From Knoellia sinensis KCTC 19936 (GTDB lineage: Bacteria; Actinomycetota; Actinomycetes; Actinomycetales; Dermatophilaceae), in NCBI RefSeq assembly GCF_000768705.1, contig NZ_AVPJ01000011.1, forward strand, positions 1 to 64,000: a stretch of 64,000 bases of DNA, written 5' to 3'. The notes under the pieces are model-generated. The model made no database searches. It saw nothing but the letters and a program-made list of their open reading frames with translations, and was not told the DNA's origin. A program made the position numbers and the translations under genes. Position 1 is the stretch's first letter. Each line of letters starts with the position of its first letter. This document shows positions 35,552 through 44,188 of the stretch, piece by piece.

Positions 35552-36574
35552 TCAGCTGCCGGCGGACTGGGCGGCGTCGTAGATCTTGCGCTGCGCGTCC
35601 GAGGTGAGGAACTTGTCGGTGAGCGGCTTGAGCACGGCCTCGAAGGCTGCCGCGTCGACCTCGTTGAACTTCGCGCCAGCGGCCTCGGCCGTGGCGATCG
35701 ACTTCTCCGTGTCCTTGGCCCAGAGGTCGGTGTGCTCGGCGTAGGCAGCTGCCCACTCCTTGTCGAAGGCGGCCTTGTCCTCGGCCGAGAAGCCCTTGAG
35801 GAGGTCGCTGTTGACGATGAGGAAGTCGAGTCCGACGAGGTGGTTGGTGCGCGAGTAGAACTTCGCGACCTCGTAGTGCTTCTGGGTCACGTAGGAGACC
35901 TCGTTGTTCTCCGCGCCGTCGAGGACGCCGGACTGGAGGGCGGTGTAGACCTCACCGAACTCCATCGGCGTTGCGGAGGCTCCCATCGCCGAGATCATCG
36001 AGGTGTGGAGCTCGCTCTCCTGGACCCGGATCTTCTGGCCAGAGAGGTCGGCCGGGGTGTTGACCGGACCCTTCTTGGAGTAGACGTTGCGCGTGCCCTG
36101 GGTGAACCCGCCCACAACCGTGACCTTGTTGTTGGCCTCGAGGGAGGAGTAGAGGTCGCCGACCACGGCGGGGTCGTGGATGGTCTTCATCTGGCTCTCG
36201 ATGGAGTCGAAGACCAGGGGGAGGTTGAAGACGGAGAAGTCCTTGTTGAGGTTCTCCAACTGGGTGCCGGAGACGATCGCGAGGTCGACGGTGCCGTCGC
36301 TCACGAGCTGCAGGGCTTCCTGCTGCGCGCCGAGGGTGGCGTTCGGGTAGACCTGAATGCCGAGGCGTCCGTCCGTGGCCTCCTCGAGTCGCTTGCCGAA
36401 GTTGTCCAGCGCGACGAAGGAGGGGTGCTGTTCGGTCTGGTTGAGGGCAAGGCGCAGGGTCTTGGTCTCGCCGCCGCCGGCAGCGTCGCCGTCGTCGCCG
36501 CTGCCGCAGGCAACAAGTGTCAACGAAGCGGCAAGGGCAACAGCTCCGAGCCGCACAGGGGTGGTGATTCGCAT
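35552..36574 (-). CDS. dctP: TRAP transporter solute-binding lipoprotein DctP
   Basis: A 340-residue extracellular binding protein anchored as a lipoprotein: signal peptide ending LTLVAC, then a Gly/Asp-rich linker. The mature part shows the DctP fold: LALNQTEQHPSFVALDNFGKRLEE, LGIQVYPNATLGAQQEALQLV, and the carboxylate-binding Arg in GQKIRVQES. TPMEFGEVYTALQSGVLDGAENN is the family's most conserved region. It captures an organic acid for DctQM. It is the first gene of the operon. The upstream region has imperfect CG-centred palindromes near 36677-36710 that could be LacI-type operators. Confidence 0.93.
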   Translation of the reverse strand: MRITTPVRLGAVALAASLTLVACGSGDDGDAAGGGETKTLRLALNQTEQHPSFVALDNFGKRLEEATDGRLGIQVYPNATLGAQQEALQLVSDGTVDLAIVSGTQLENLNKDFSVFNLPLVFDSIESQMKTIHDPAVVGDLYSSLEANNKVTVVGGFTQGTRNVYSKKGPVNTPADLSGQKIRVQESELHTSMISAMGASATPMEFGEVYTALQSGVLDGAENNEVSYVTQKHYEVAKFYSRTNHLVGLDFLIVNSDLLKGFSAEDKAAFDKEWAAAYAEHTDLWAKDTEKSIATAEAAGAKFNEVDAAAFEAVLKPLTDKFLTSDAQRKIYDAAQSAGS

Positions 36575-36753
36575 GGTGTTCCTCTCGTGCCCACGACCTT
36601 TGTGGACTTATCCGGCCCGGCCGATCCCGGTGCCAGAGCTGCTCGGACCCGGTTGTTCGGGCCGCCTCGCTCATTACCGCAACCGCTGCGAAAGGACTGC
36701 AATCTGTTGCCATTTGTTGTCGCGGACCGCGCCAGGTGACGTCACTCGCATCG

Positions 36754-36801
36754 GTGAGCGGACGGCATACGAAGGATCCCTCCGTATGCGCGTCCGCTCA
36801 C
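36754..36801. repeat. Inverted repeat carrying the dispersed motif
   Basis: Arms GTGAGCGGACGGCATACG (36754-36771) and CGTATGCGCGTCCGCTCAC (36783-36801) pair with one bulged or mismatched spot. It contains ACGGCATAC at 36762. It lies in the 364-base gene-free stretch between dctP and the acetyltransferase (36575-36938), which also holds the dctP promoter region and the two CCAATTGG repeats that follow. Confidence 0.6.
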
Positions 36802-36807
36802 CCTGCG

Positions 36808-36916
36808 TACCGAGCTCACCCAATTGGACGGTTGGGCACGCGGACCAATCGATCCGGTATGCCGTCGGCTCGCCGGGCGTGTGCCGAACTCACCCAATTG
36901 GACGGTTGGGCACGCG
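36808..36916. repeat. Two direct copies of a CCAATTGG-centred repeat
   Basis: Two near-identical copies (about 36808-36843 and 36884-36916) share ACTCACCCAATTGGACGG or its GCTC variant and the tail GTTGGGCACGCG. They are separated by a spacer with one GTATGCCGT (36857). Three more copies occur at 40162-40295, on the other side of the oxidase/PLP-enzyme block. Confidence 0.75.
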
Positions 36917-36938
36917 AAAGGTGCCCCAGCCGTCCATG

Positions 36939-37514
36939 TCAGGTCAGCGAGAGGCGCATGACCCAGCGCCATTTCGCGATCTTGCGGTCGCGCTCGAACC
37001 CGAACTCCTCGAAGAGGTTCTCGGGGCCGGTGTGGAGGTAGGCCCCTCGTTGCGGCGGTCGGTCCTCCACCTGCTCCGGATAGGCCTCGACGACGCCGCC
37101 GCCAGCGGTGCGAATCTCCTCCAACACGCCTGCGACGGCGGCACGCGCCACTCCGTGACGGCGGTGCTTGCTCCCGGTGAAAATGCACCCGATCCGCCAG
37201 TCGGGCGGTGTCGTCAGTTCGCGTTCGTAGGCCTTCTGGTTCTTGTGGTTCGGCAACTCAGCAGGGCTGCCGAACTGGCCCCAGCCCACGCACTGGTCAC
37301 CGTCGTAGACGAGCACCTGGTGCACGGTCCCCGCTCGCGCGTGGGCCTCCTTGTTGGCCCGGTTGGTCTCGGCGCTCGGCGGTGACTGGAAGCCTTCGGG
37401 GTGGAAGCCGATGCACCAGCAGCCGCCCCACACACCGTTGTTCGCCTCGACGAGAGTGGCAAAGTCGGGCCACGTCTCCGCCGTCAGCAACCGCGTCGTG
37501 AAGTCGCGCTCCAT
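36939..37514 (-). CDS. GNAT-family N-acetyltransferase
   Basis: A 191-residue acetyltransferase. The acetyl-CoA region is GCIFTGSKHRRHGVARAAVA (Arg-rich Q/RxxG/A loop), preceded by VLVYDGDQCVGWGQFGSPAE, a strand typical of this GNAT subgroup. The N-terminus GVWGGCWCIGFHPEGF has two cysteines. The substrate is unknown. It is divergent from the sugar-lactone oxidase gene. An inverted repeat covers its start codon, and the shared promoter contains the 16-base operator also found before the sulfatase operon, so it is probably co-regulated with both. Confidence 0.85.
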   Translation of the reverse strand: MERDFTTRLLTAETWPDFATLVEANNGVWGGCWCIGFHPEGFQSPPSAETNRANKEAHARAGTVHQVLVYDGDQCVGWGQFGSPAELPNHKNQKAYERELTTPPDWRIGCIFTGSKHRRHGVARAAVAGVLEEIRTAGGGVVEAYPEQVEDRPPQRGAYLHTGPENLFEEFGFERDRKIAKWRWVMRLSLT

Positions 37515-37532
37515 GGGATCCACGGTCCCATG
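37512..37532. promoter_or_regulatory. Inverted repeat over the GNAT start codon
   Basis: CATGGGA and TCCCATG, seven bases each, are separated by seven bases, and the first arm includes the start codon of the leftward acetyltransferase gene. It may be an operator or an mRNA hairpin that limits translation. Confidence 0.4.
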
Positions 37533-37548
37533 GTTCGGGCCACTCGTG

Positions 37549-37564
37549 TAGGTCACTTGACCTG
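37549..37564. promoter_or_regulatory. Shared TetR-type operator, copy 1
   Basis: TAGGTCACTTGACCTG contains the palindrome AGGTCA-CT-TGACCT. It lies in the 78-base promoter between the divergent acetyltransferase and lactone oxidase genes. The identical 16 bases recur at 41022-41037 before the MFS-sulfatase operon. The TetR encoded between the two sites is the obvious candidate to bind both. Confidence 0.75.
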
Positions 37565-37592
37565 TTCGCTCCGTGAAGGAATCCTTGCCGCC

Positions 37593-38936
37593 ATGACGAC
37601 GGTGGCAACGAGGCCAGGCGAGGCACGCGACGGCTGGCGCAACTGGGCAGGCACCGAACGGGTCACGCCCCGTCGGGTGGTGACACCCCACTCGCCCGAG
37701 GAACTCTCCGACGCGATCCGCGCCGCCGTTCGGGACGGACTGCCCGTCAAGGCAGTCGGCTCGGGCCACTCGTTCACCGGGGCAGCAGTCGCACCCGGCG
37801 TGCAGGTCCGCCCGGAGGGGATGGCGGGGATCGTCGACGCCGACGTGGAGGCCGGGCTGGTCACCGTCGAGGCGGGCATGCCACTGCATCAACTCAACCC
37901 ACGCCTGGCCCAACTCGGCCTCGCGATGGAGATCCTCGGCGACATCGATCGGCAGACGATCGCCGGCGCGATCTCCACGGGCACGCACGGGAGCAGCCGA
38001 CTCTTCGGCAGCATCTCCACCCAGGTGCGGGCGCTGGAGATGGTGTTGGCCGACGGGTCGATCGTCACCTGCTCCGAGTCGGAGAACCCGGACCTCTTCG
38101 CCGCCGCCCGGATCTCCCTCGGCGCGCTCGGGGTCGTCACCAAGGTGACGCTCCAGTGCGTGCCGCTCTATGCGCTCGAAGCTGTCGACGCGAAGCTCCC
38201 ACTCGACGAGACGTTGGACTGGGTCGATGAACTCGTGGAGGCCAACGACCACTTCGAGTTCTTCTGGTTCCCGCACACGACGACGGCACTGACCCGCCGC
38301 TTCAAGCGGGTCCCCGGGGACACGCCACTGCGACCGAGATCGAGCGTGAGCCGTTGGCTGGACGACCGCGTCGTCACCAACATCGGCTACGACGCCCTGT
38401 TGCGGGTCGGCGCGCTTCTGCCTCGCACCGTCCCGGCCATCACCTGCCTGGTCACCGCTGCGGTGAGTGCGCGCGAGTTCACGGAGTTGGCGCCGAGCGT
38501 CTTTGCGTCGGATCGCGACGTCCGCTTCGTGGAGGGGGAGTATGCCGTCCCGCGGGCTGCGCTCCCCGACGTCCTTCGCGAATTGCGGAGTTGGGTCGAC
38601 ACCCACGACGAGCCGATCGCCTTCCCGTTCGAGGTCCGGTTCGTCAAGGCGGACGACATCTGGCTGTCGCCGGCGTATGAACGCGACGTCGCCTATGTCG
38701 CCTTCCACCAGTACCACCGGATGTCGCACGAGCGGTGGTTCCGGGTCTGTGAGGACGTGCTGGGCGCCGCAGGGGGGCGTCCGCACTGGGGCAAGATGCA
38801 CCGGCTGACCCACGTGGATTTCGCCGAGCGAGTGCCACGCTTTGGCGACTTCCTCGCCGTGCGCGAGGACGTGGATCCCCTCGGCGTCTTTGCGAATCCG
38901 TACCTCGATCGTGTCCTCGGGGAGGTCGGCCAGTGA
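37593..38936 (+). CDS. FAD-linked oxidase, D-arabinono-1,4-lactone oxidase-like
   Basis: A 447-residue flavoenzyme. The FAD-binding domain (about 25-200) contains VKAVGSGHSFTGAAV with His59, the site of covalent flavin attachment in aldonolactone oxidases, and DRQTIAGAISTGTHGSSRLFGSIS. The C-terminal ALO domain ends with GRPHWGKMHRL and DVDPLGVFANPYLDRVLG, both diagnostic. It oxidises a sugar lactone or polyol and passes electrons to oxygen or another acceptor. Its stop overlaps the GTG of the PLP-enzyme gene, a pairing seen repeatedly in actinobacteria. The shared operator upstream links it to the sulfatase operon. Confidence 0.9.
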   Translation: MTTVATRPGEARDGWRNWAGTERVTPRRVVTPHSPEELSDAIRAAVRDGLPVKAVGSGHSFTGAAVAPGVQVRPEGMAGIVDADVEAGLVTVEAGMPLHQLNPRLAQLGLAMEILGDIDRQTIAGAISTGTHGSSRLFGSISTQVRALEMVLADGSIVTCSESENPDLFAAARISLGALGVVTKVTLQCVPLYALEAVDAKLPLDETLDWVDELVEANDHFEFFWFPHTTTALTRRFKRVPGDTPLRPRSSVSRWLDDRVVTNIGYDALLRVGALLPRTVPAITCLVTAAVSAREFTELAPSVFASDRDVRFVEGEYAVPRAALPDVLRELRSWVDTHDEPIAFPFEVRFVKADDIWLSPAYERDVAYVAFHQYHRMSHERWFRVCEDVLGAAGGRPHWGKMHRLTHVDFAERVPRFGDFLAVREDVDPLGVFANPYLDRVLGEVGQ

Positions 38937-40153
38937 CCGTCATGGAAGCACGGGCGTTGCCGCTCGAGAGGGGTCGCTTCGAGGAGTTGGCCGCCGCGAC
39001 GGCTCACCTCGATGCCCCGTATGCCGTGGTCGACCTAGACGCGTTCGAGGCCAACGCCGCGGATCTGGAGCGACGTGCTGGTGGCAAGCGGATCCGCCTC
39101 GCGAGCAAGTCCGTGCGCTGCCGGTCGTTGATGCGCGACGTCCTGGGGCGCCCGGGCTGGCATGGGGTCCTGGCCTTCACGCTGCCCGAGGCGCTCTGGC
39201 TCGCCCGTGAGGTCGACGACGTGGTCGTCGGCTATCCGAGCGTGAACCGAGAAGCGCTGCGGGCGCTGGCTTCTGACGAGGATCTGGCAGCCCGGATCAC
39301 GCTCATGGTCGACGGCGTGGAGCAGCTCGACTTCATCGAGTCGGTCGTCGGCGGGGTCGGGCGAGGTCCGAAGGTGCGCGTGTGTCTCGACCTCGACGCC
39401 TCGCTCCGCCTCGCCTCCGGGCGAGTCCACCTCGGCCCGCGCCGGTCCCCGCTCCACACTGCCGACGACGCCCGCCGGATGGCCTTGGCCGTGCGTGGCC
39501 GCCCCCGGTTCCGACTGGTTGGCCTGATGTCCTACGAGGGTCAGATCGCCGGGCTGGGGGACGACGCTCCCGGGCTGCGACGGTTCGCGGTGCGAGCGGT
39601 GCAGGCCCTCTCCGAGCGCTCACTGCGGGAGCAACGAGGTGCCATGGTGCTGGCCGTGCGGGGGGTGGCAGACCTCGAGTTCGTCAACGGCGGTGGCACC
39701 GGGAGTCTCGAGTTCACCTCTTCCGACGCGTCGGTCACGGAACTCGCGGCCGGTTCGGGCCTGCTCGCGCCCGCGCTCTTCGACACCTACCGGCACTTCC
39801 AGCCCAGTCCAGCGTCATTCTTCGCGCTGCCCGTGGTTCGCCGTCCTTCGCCGGATCACGCCACGCTCCTGGGTGGCGGCTGGATCGCATCCGGGCCGAG
39901 CGGTGCCGACCGGCTGCCCACCCCCGTGTGGCCCGAGGGTCTGTCCCTGCTCGGAGCCGAAGGTGCTGGTGAGGTCCAGACACCCGTCACGGGGCCCGGC
40001 GTACGCGACCTCCGGGTCGGCGACCTCGTGTGGTTGCGGCATGCCAAGGCCGGCGAACTCTCCGAGCACGTCGACGCCCTCCATCTCGTGCGGGGCGACC
40101 TAGTCGTCGACACCGTCCCCACCTACCGCGGCGAGGCCCAAACCTTCCTCTGA
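38933..40153 (+). CDS. PLP-dependent alanine racemase-like enzyme (amino acid deaminase/aldolase type)
   Basis: A 406-residue fold-type III PLP enzyme related to D-threonine aldolase and D-serine dehydratase. The PLP lysine is Lys59 in IRLASKSVR, after DLDAFEANAADLERR. The beta-barrel motifs FRLVGLMSYEGQIAG and FVNGGGTGSLEFTSSD follow. In the C-terminal domain LRHAKAGELSEHVDALHLV corresponds to the metal site of D-serine dehydratase, but the usual cysteine is not seen. The substrate is unknown. It overlaps the oxidase gene by four bases, so the two are translated together and may act on related sugar or amino compounds. Confidence 0.85.
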   Translation: MTVMEARALPLERGRFEELAAATAHLDAPYAVVDLDAFEANAADLERRAGGKRIRLASKSVRCRSLMRDVLGRPGWHGVLAFTLPEALWLAREVDDVVVGYPSVNREALRALASDEDLAARITLMVDGVEQLDFIESVVGGVGRGPKVRVCLDLDASLRLASGRVHLGPRRSPLHTADDARRMALAVRGRPRFRLVGLMSYEGQIAGLGDDAPGLRRFAVRAVQALSERSLREQRGAMVLAVRGVADLEFVNGGGTGSLEFTSSDASVTELAAGSGLLAPALFDTYRHFQPSPASFFALPVVRRPSPDHATLLGGGWIASGPSGADRLPTPVWPEGLSLLGAEGAGEVQTPVTGPGVRDLRVGDLVWLRHAKAGELSEHVDALHLVRGDLVVDTVPTYRGEAQTFL

Positions 40154-40161
40154 GCGCCGCG

Positions 40162-40295
40162 TACCGAACTCACCCAATTGGACGGTTGCGTACCGAACTC
40201 ACCCAATTGGGTGAGTTCGGGACGGGACGTGAGCGGACGGCATACGTCCGGCTTGTTCAGGGTTTGTCCCCAACCGTCCAATTGGGTGAGTTCGG
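40162..40295. repeat. Three CCAATTGG-centred repeats forming a nested palindrome
   Basis: Copy 3 (40162-40188) and the inverted copy 5 (40271-40295) form a long stem of ACTCACCCAATTGGACGG-type sequence. Between them lies copy 4 (40193-40220), a perfect 28-base palindrome around CCAATTGG. ACGGCATAC at 40237 lies in the same loop. It sits after the PLP-enzyme gene and just before tetR, so it may end transcription. Confidence 0.75.
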
Positions 40296-40326
40296 GACAG
40301 TGCGCGGCGCGGGTAAAGTCGCGGCC

Positions 40327-40950
40327 ATGCCACGGATGCCGATCGCCGAGCGTCGGCAGCAACTCGTTGAGGCGGCCATCGCCGTCATGACCCGCGACGG
40401 CGTCCGCAAAGCCACGACCCGCGCCATCGCCAGCGAGGCCGGGACGTCCCTGAGCGTCTTCCACTACTGCTTCGACTCCAAGCAGGAGTTGCTCGAGTCC
40501 GTCGTCACGACGATCGTCGGCAAGACCGTGACGCTCGCCGAGGAATCTCTGGCTCAGGCCATGCCCTCCAACGGCGCCACCATGGACAAGAAGGAGCGGC
40601 TCGACGTCGTCCGCTTGGCCATGCACGCCTACTGGGACCACGTCACGGCCAACCCCGAAGAGCACCTGCTGACCTACGAAGTGACCCAGTTCTGCCTGCG
40701 TGACCCAGAGTTCGCGCACGTGGCGCAACGTCAGTACGAGCTCTACGCGCAGGCCTACGTCATGGTGTTCGAGAACGTGGGGCTCACGTCGACCTGGCCG
40801 GTGGCGACGGTCGCAAGACTGCTCGCCGTGACGTTCGACGGGCTCACCCTCGACTGGCTGGTGCGTCGCGACAGCGAGTCGTCCGTGGCCGTGCTCGACG
40901 CCGTCGCGCAGCAGCTCAACGCCGTGCTCGTGCCGGTCGCGTCCAGCTGA
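40327..40950 (+). CDS. TetR-family regulator of the sulfated-glycoside gene block
   Basis: A 207-residue repressor. The helix-turn-helix is at about residues 8-55: RRQQLVEAAIAVMTRDGVRK, ATTRAIASEAGTSLSVFHYC, FDSKQELL. The C-terminal domain resembles the BetI-like TetR group (YWDHVTANPEEHLLTYEVTQ, TFDGLTLDWLVRRD). It is encoded between two divergent or downstream gene groups that each carry the identical palindromic operator AGGTCACTTGACCT, and it is the only local regulator not otherwise paired. It is thus inferred to repress both, releasing them when the substrate or its product is present. Confidence 0.87.
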   Translation: MPRMPIAERRQQLVEAAIAVMTRDGVRKATTRAIASEAGTSLSVFHYCFDSKQELLESVVTTIVGKTVTLAEESLAQAMPSNGATMDKKERLDVVRLAMHAYWDHVTANPEEHLLTYEVTQFCLRDPEFAHVAQRQYELYAQAYVMVFENVGLTSTWPVATVARLLAVTFDGLTLDWLVRRDSESSVAVLDAVAQQLNAVLVPVASS

Positions 40951-41021
40951 CGGAACGTCGCAACCCGTCCCCGAGAACTCCTCGCCATGGCAGGGTCGCG
41001 AGTGTTAGCGTCACCCGCGAC

Positions 41022-41037
41022 TAGGTCACTTGACCTG
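41022..41037. promoter_or_regulatory. Shared TetR-type operator, copy 2
   Basis: TAGGTCACTTGACCTG, identical to the site at 37549-37564. It lies 30 bases before the GTG of the MFS transporter, where binding would block transcription of the MFS-sulfatase-FGE-GH1 genes. Confidence 0.75.
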
Positions 41038-41067
41038 AACGAGCAGCACAAGCAAAGGAGCTCACCG

Positions 41068-42327
41068 GTGAGCACCTCCGTGGCCCCCACGACCGAGCGC
41101 GCCCCCGTCACCACGGGCTGGATCGCGCGCTTCGGCCTGATGTATTTCGGCCAGCACATCTCGTGGGCCACCCCCGCCCAGATCCTCCTCGCCGTCCAGG
41201 TGCTCGCGATGTACCCCGACGACAAGGAGCGGATGCTCGCTTGGCTCATGGGCGTCGGTGGCCTCGCGGCGGTCATCGCCGGTCCGCTCGCCGGTCGCTT
41301 CTCCGATCGGACCCGCAGCTCCTTCGGACGTCGGCGTCCTTGGATCGTCGGCGGCACCGTGGTCGCTTCGGCCATGCTCGTGGTCGCCGGAATCACGGGC
41401 TCGTATGCCGTCCTCTTCGGTGCGTGGGTCGTCTTCCAGATCGCGCTCGCGACCTCTCAGACCAGCGTCCAGACGATCCCGCCGGACCGCGTGCCGCACC
41501 AGCAGTACGGTCTCATCTCCGGGGTCATGGGCCTCACCTACACCGCGGCAGTCGTCGTCGGCGCGGCCCTCGGCGCGCTGCTGCCGGTCCGCGGGGCCTA
41601 CCTCGCCACGGCCCTGTTCATGCTCCTCTTCCTCGTCCCCTTCGTGGCGACCTACCGCGAACCCGAAGGCGAGGCGGTCCCGAAGGTCGAGTCACGGCAT
41701 ACGGAATCGGGGGTGAAGCCGACCGGGCTGGGACGGGTCGGGTTCAACCTCCCGTCGTTCCGCGAAGCGCCCGACTTCTGGTGGGTCTTCATCGCCCGCC
41801 TGCTCGTGACGATGACCCAGGCGATCGCGCTGTTCTACCTGCTCTATTTCCTCCGCGACCGGGTCCAGCACCCCGACCCGGAGACCGGCGTCCTCATCCT
41901 GTCTGCGGTCTATGCGGTGTTCGTCATCCTCACCGCCGTGTGGTCGGGTCGGGCGAGTGACCGCAGCGGCAAGCGTCGGGTCTTCGTATCGCTGAGTTCC
42001 TTCGGGGTGGCCGTCGCCTGCCTCGTCATGGCATTCGCGACGTCGTTCACCGTCGTCATCGGCGCGGCCGCGCTGCTCGGCCTGAGCTGGGGCGTCTTCC
42101 AGGCGATCGACCAGGCCCTCATCAACCACGTCCTGCCGTCCGCCGAGGACCGAGCCGCCCACATCGGCATCGTCAACCTCGCCGTGCACATCCCCAACAC
42201 CGCCGCCCCCGCCATCGCCGCCGTGCTCGTCACCCAGGCCGGTGGCTATCCCGGCCTGTATGCCGTCGCCGCGGCTCTCACGACCATCGGCGGCATCGTG
42301 GTCTGGAAGGTCCGCAACGTTCCCTGA
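41068..42327 (+). CDS. MFS sugar transporter
   Basis: A 419-residue major facilitator transporter with 12 helices. The loop after helix 2 reads GRFSDRTRSSFGRRRPWIVGG, a form of the A motif typical of sucrose/glycoside (GPH-like) transporters with the extended RSxxGRRRPW. The matching loop in the second half is GRASDRSGKRRVFVSL. The GTG start follows AAGGAG by seven bases. It is first in an operon with sulfatase, FGE and GH1 genes and is preceded by the shared TetR operator, so it probably imports a sulfated glycoside intact by proton or sodium symport. The substrate is inferred. Confidence 0.87.
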   Translation: MSTSVAPTTERAPVTTGWIARFGLMYFGQHISWATPAQILLAVQVLAMYPDDKERMLAWLMGVGGLAAVIAGPLAGRFSDRTRSSFGRRRPWIVGGTVVASAMLVVAGITGSYAVLFGAWVVFQIALATSQTSVQTIPPDRVPHQQYGLISGVMGLTYTAAVVVGAALGALLPVRGAYLATALFMLLFLVPFVATYREPEGEAVPKVESRHTESGVKPTGLGRVGFNLPSFREAPDFWWVFIARLLVTMTQAIALFYLLYFLRDRVQHPDPETGVLILSAVYAVFVILTAVWSGRASDRSGKRRVFVSLSSFGVAVACLVMAFATSFTVVIGAAALLGLSWGVFQAIDQALINHVLPSAEDRAAHIGIVNLAVHIPNTAAPAIAAVLVTQAGGYPGLYAVAAALTTIGGIVVWKVRNVP

Positions 42328-42373
42328 CCGCCGTCCTCACTCGAGACGTCCGCACCACACGCAAGGAGAGACG

Positions 42374-44188
42374 ATGCGCGCCATCGTCGTCATGTACGAC
42401 ACGCTCAACCGCCGCTACCTGCCGCCCTACGGCGCGACCGACGTCCACGCCCCGAACTTCACCGAGTTGGCGCAGCGCGCGGTCACCTTCGACAACGCCT
42501 ACGGCGGGTCGATGCCCTGTATGCCGGCCCGTCGCGAGATGCACACCGGTCGCCACAACTTCCTCCACCGGGCGTGGGGTCCGCTCGAGCCGTTCGACGA
42601 CTCGGCGCCGGAGATGCTCAAGCAGGCCGGTGTCCACACGCACCTCGTCACGGATCACCAGCACTACTGGGGTGACGGTGGCGCGACCTATCACATGCGC
42701 TTCAACACCTTCGAGTTCGTGCGCGGGCAGGAGGGTGACGAGTGGAAGGGCGTGGTCGACGACCCCAAGGAGTGGGCCGACGAGCCGTGGCAGGAGGCCA
42801 CGACCAACCACGCGCTGCGCCGCCAGGACCGCATCAACCGCGAGTGGACCAACACGGAGGCGACCCACCCGCAGACGCAGGTCTTCGACCTCGGCCTCGA
42901 GTTCATCGAGCGCAACGCCGACGCCGACAACTGGCTCGTGCAGATCGAGACCTTCGACCCGCATGAGCCGTTCTTCGCGCCCGAGGACTTCCGGCGCCTC
43001 TACGGCGACCGGGGTGCGCAGCGCGACGGACCGGACCTCGACTGGCCCGACTACCGACCGGTGACGGAGTCGGAGGACGACGTCGAGCACGTCCGCACGC
43101 TCTATTCAGCGCTGCTGTCCATGTGCGACAAGAGCCTCGGCCGAGTCATCGAGGCGATGGACCGCCACGACATGTGGGACGACACGATGCTCATCGTCTG
43201 CACAGACCACGGCTTCCTCCTCGGCGAGCATGACTGGTGGGGCAAGAACACCCCGCCGTACTACAACGAGACGATCCACCTGCAGATGTTCGCGTGGGAT
43301 CCGCGCGATCGCGTTGCGGGCGAGCGGCGTTCGTCCCTGGTCCAGACCATCGACCTCGCCCCCACGTTGCTCGACTTCTTCGGCCTCGCCCCGACGCCCG
43401 ATATGGAGGGGCGGCCGCTACGCGAGGTCATCACGCGCGACGAGCCGCTGCGCACGGCTGGGCTGTTCGGGATCTTCGGTGGGCACGTCAACGTCACGGA
43501 CGGGCGCTGGGTCTACATGAGGGCGCCGGTCGACCCGGGCAACGACGGCCTTCAGGAGTTCACGCTCATGCCGACCCTCATGCGGGGTCGGATGCCGGTC
43601 TCGATGCTGCGTGAGGCCGAGTTGGTCGAGCCCTTCCGCTTCACCAAGGGCGTGCCGGTGCTGTCGCTTCCCGGTGTCACGTACTCGGATCCGCACGCCT
43701 TCGGCACCATGCTCTTCGACCTCCACGCCGACCCGTTGCAGGCGAACCCCGTCATCGACGACGAGACTGAACTCCGCCTCGCCACCCTCATGCGTGACCT
43801 CATGGTCGCCAACGACGCTCCGACGTCGCAGTTCGTGCGGCTCGGCCTGCCCGAGAAGGATGCCCTCGACGAGAGCCACCTCCTGTGCCGGGCGCACGAG
43901 GGCCAGGTGCAGGGCGCGCGCATGGCGTTCCTCAAGCCGGAGGACTTCCCGACCGGCGGCGTCCCCGTCACGACGAGCATCGGTGCGCTGCGGTCGAACC
44001 CGGCCACGCTCGACGTCCTGCGAAGGCACCTCGGACCGCTCGCCGACATGGACGTGCCCGAGGAAGCGCTCGCGATGAACCTGCTCGATCTCGCCGTGGT
44101 CGCTGTCGGCGTCATCAGCCCGGCCCAGCTGCGCGCCATCGCCGCCGACCTCGCCACGCTTCCGGAGCCGGTGACCGCCGATGGCTGA
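42374..44188 (+). CDS. FGly-dependent sulfatase, cytoplasmic
   Basis: A 604-residue sulfatase of the alkaline-phosphatase superfamily. The modification motif is Cys49-Met-Pro-Ala-Arg53 in GSMPCMPARREMHTGRH; Cys49 would become the catalytic formylglycine. Metal and substrate residues are seen in VVMYDTLNRR, FDPHEPFFAPEDF and IVCTDHGFLLGEHDWWGK. No signal peptide or lipobox is present, so it acts in the cytoplasm, unlike most sulfatases of polysaccharide degraders. The modifying enzyme is encoded next to it with an eight-base overlap. AAGGAGAG precedes the ATG. The substrate is probably a small sulfated sugar or glycoside brought in by the MFS protein. Confidence 0.93.
   Translation: MRAIVVMYDTLNRRYLPPYGATDVHAPNFTELAQRAVTFDNAYGGSMPCMPARREMHTGRHNFLHRAWGPLEPFDDSAPEMLKQAGVHTHLVTDHQHYWGDGGATYHMRFNTFEFVRGQEGDEWKGVVDDPKEWADEPWQEATTNHALRRQDRINREWTNTEATHPQTQVFDLGLEFIERNADADNWLVQIETFDPHEPFFAPEDFRRLYGDRGAQRDGPDLDWPDYRPVTESEDDVEHVRTLYSALLSMCDKSLGRVIEAMDRHDMWDDTMLIVCTDHGFLLGEHDWWGKNTPPYYNETIHLQMFAWDPRDRVAGERRSSLVQTIDLAPTLLDFFGLAPTPDMEGRPLREVITRDEPLRTAGLFGIFGGHVNVTDGRWVYMRAPVDPGNDGLQEFTLMPTLMRGRMPVSMLREAELVEPFRFTKGVPVLSLPGVTYSDPHAFGTMLFDLHADPLQANPVIDDETELRLATLMRDLMVANDAPTSQFVRLGLPEKDALDESHLLCRAHEGQVQGARMAFLKPEDFPTGGVPVTTSIGALRSNPATLDVLRRHLGPLADMDVPEEALAMNLLDLAVVAVGVISPAQLRAIAADLATLPEPVTADG

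Noticed and set aside
36939-38813. A 624-codon minus-strand frame joining the acetyltransferase to sequence opposite the lactone oxidase
   Set aside because: Only the last 191 codons resemble a protein family; the rest is antisense to the oxidase.
36808-40295. CCAATTGG repeats as a CRISPR array
   Set aside because: There are only five units, in both orientations, with irregular spacing and genes between them, and no cas genes.
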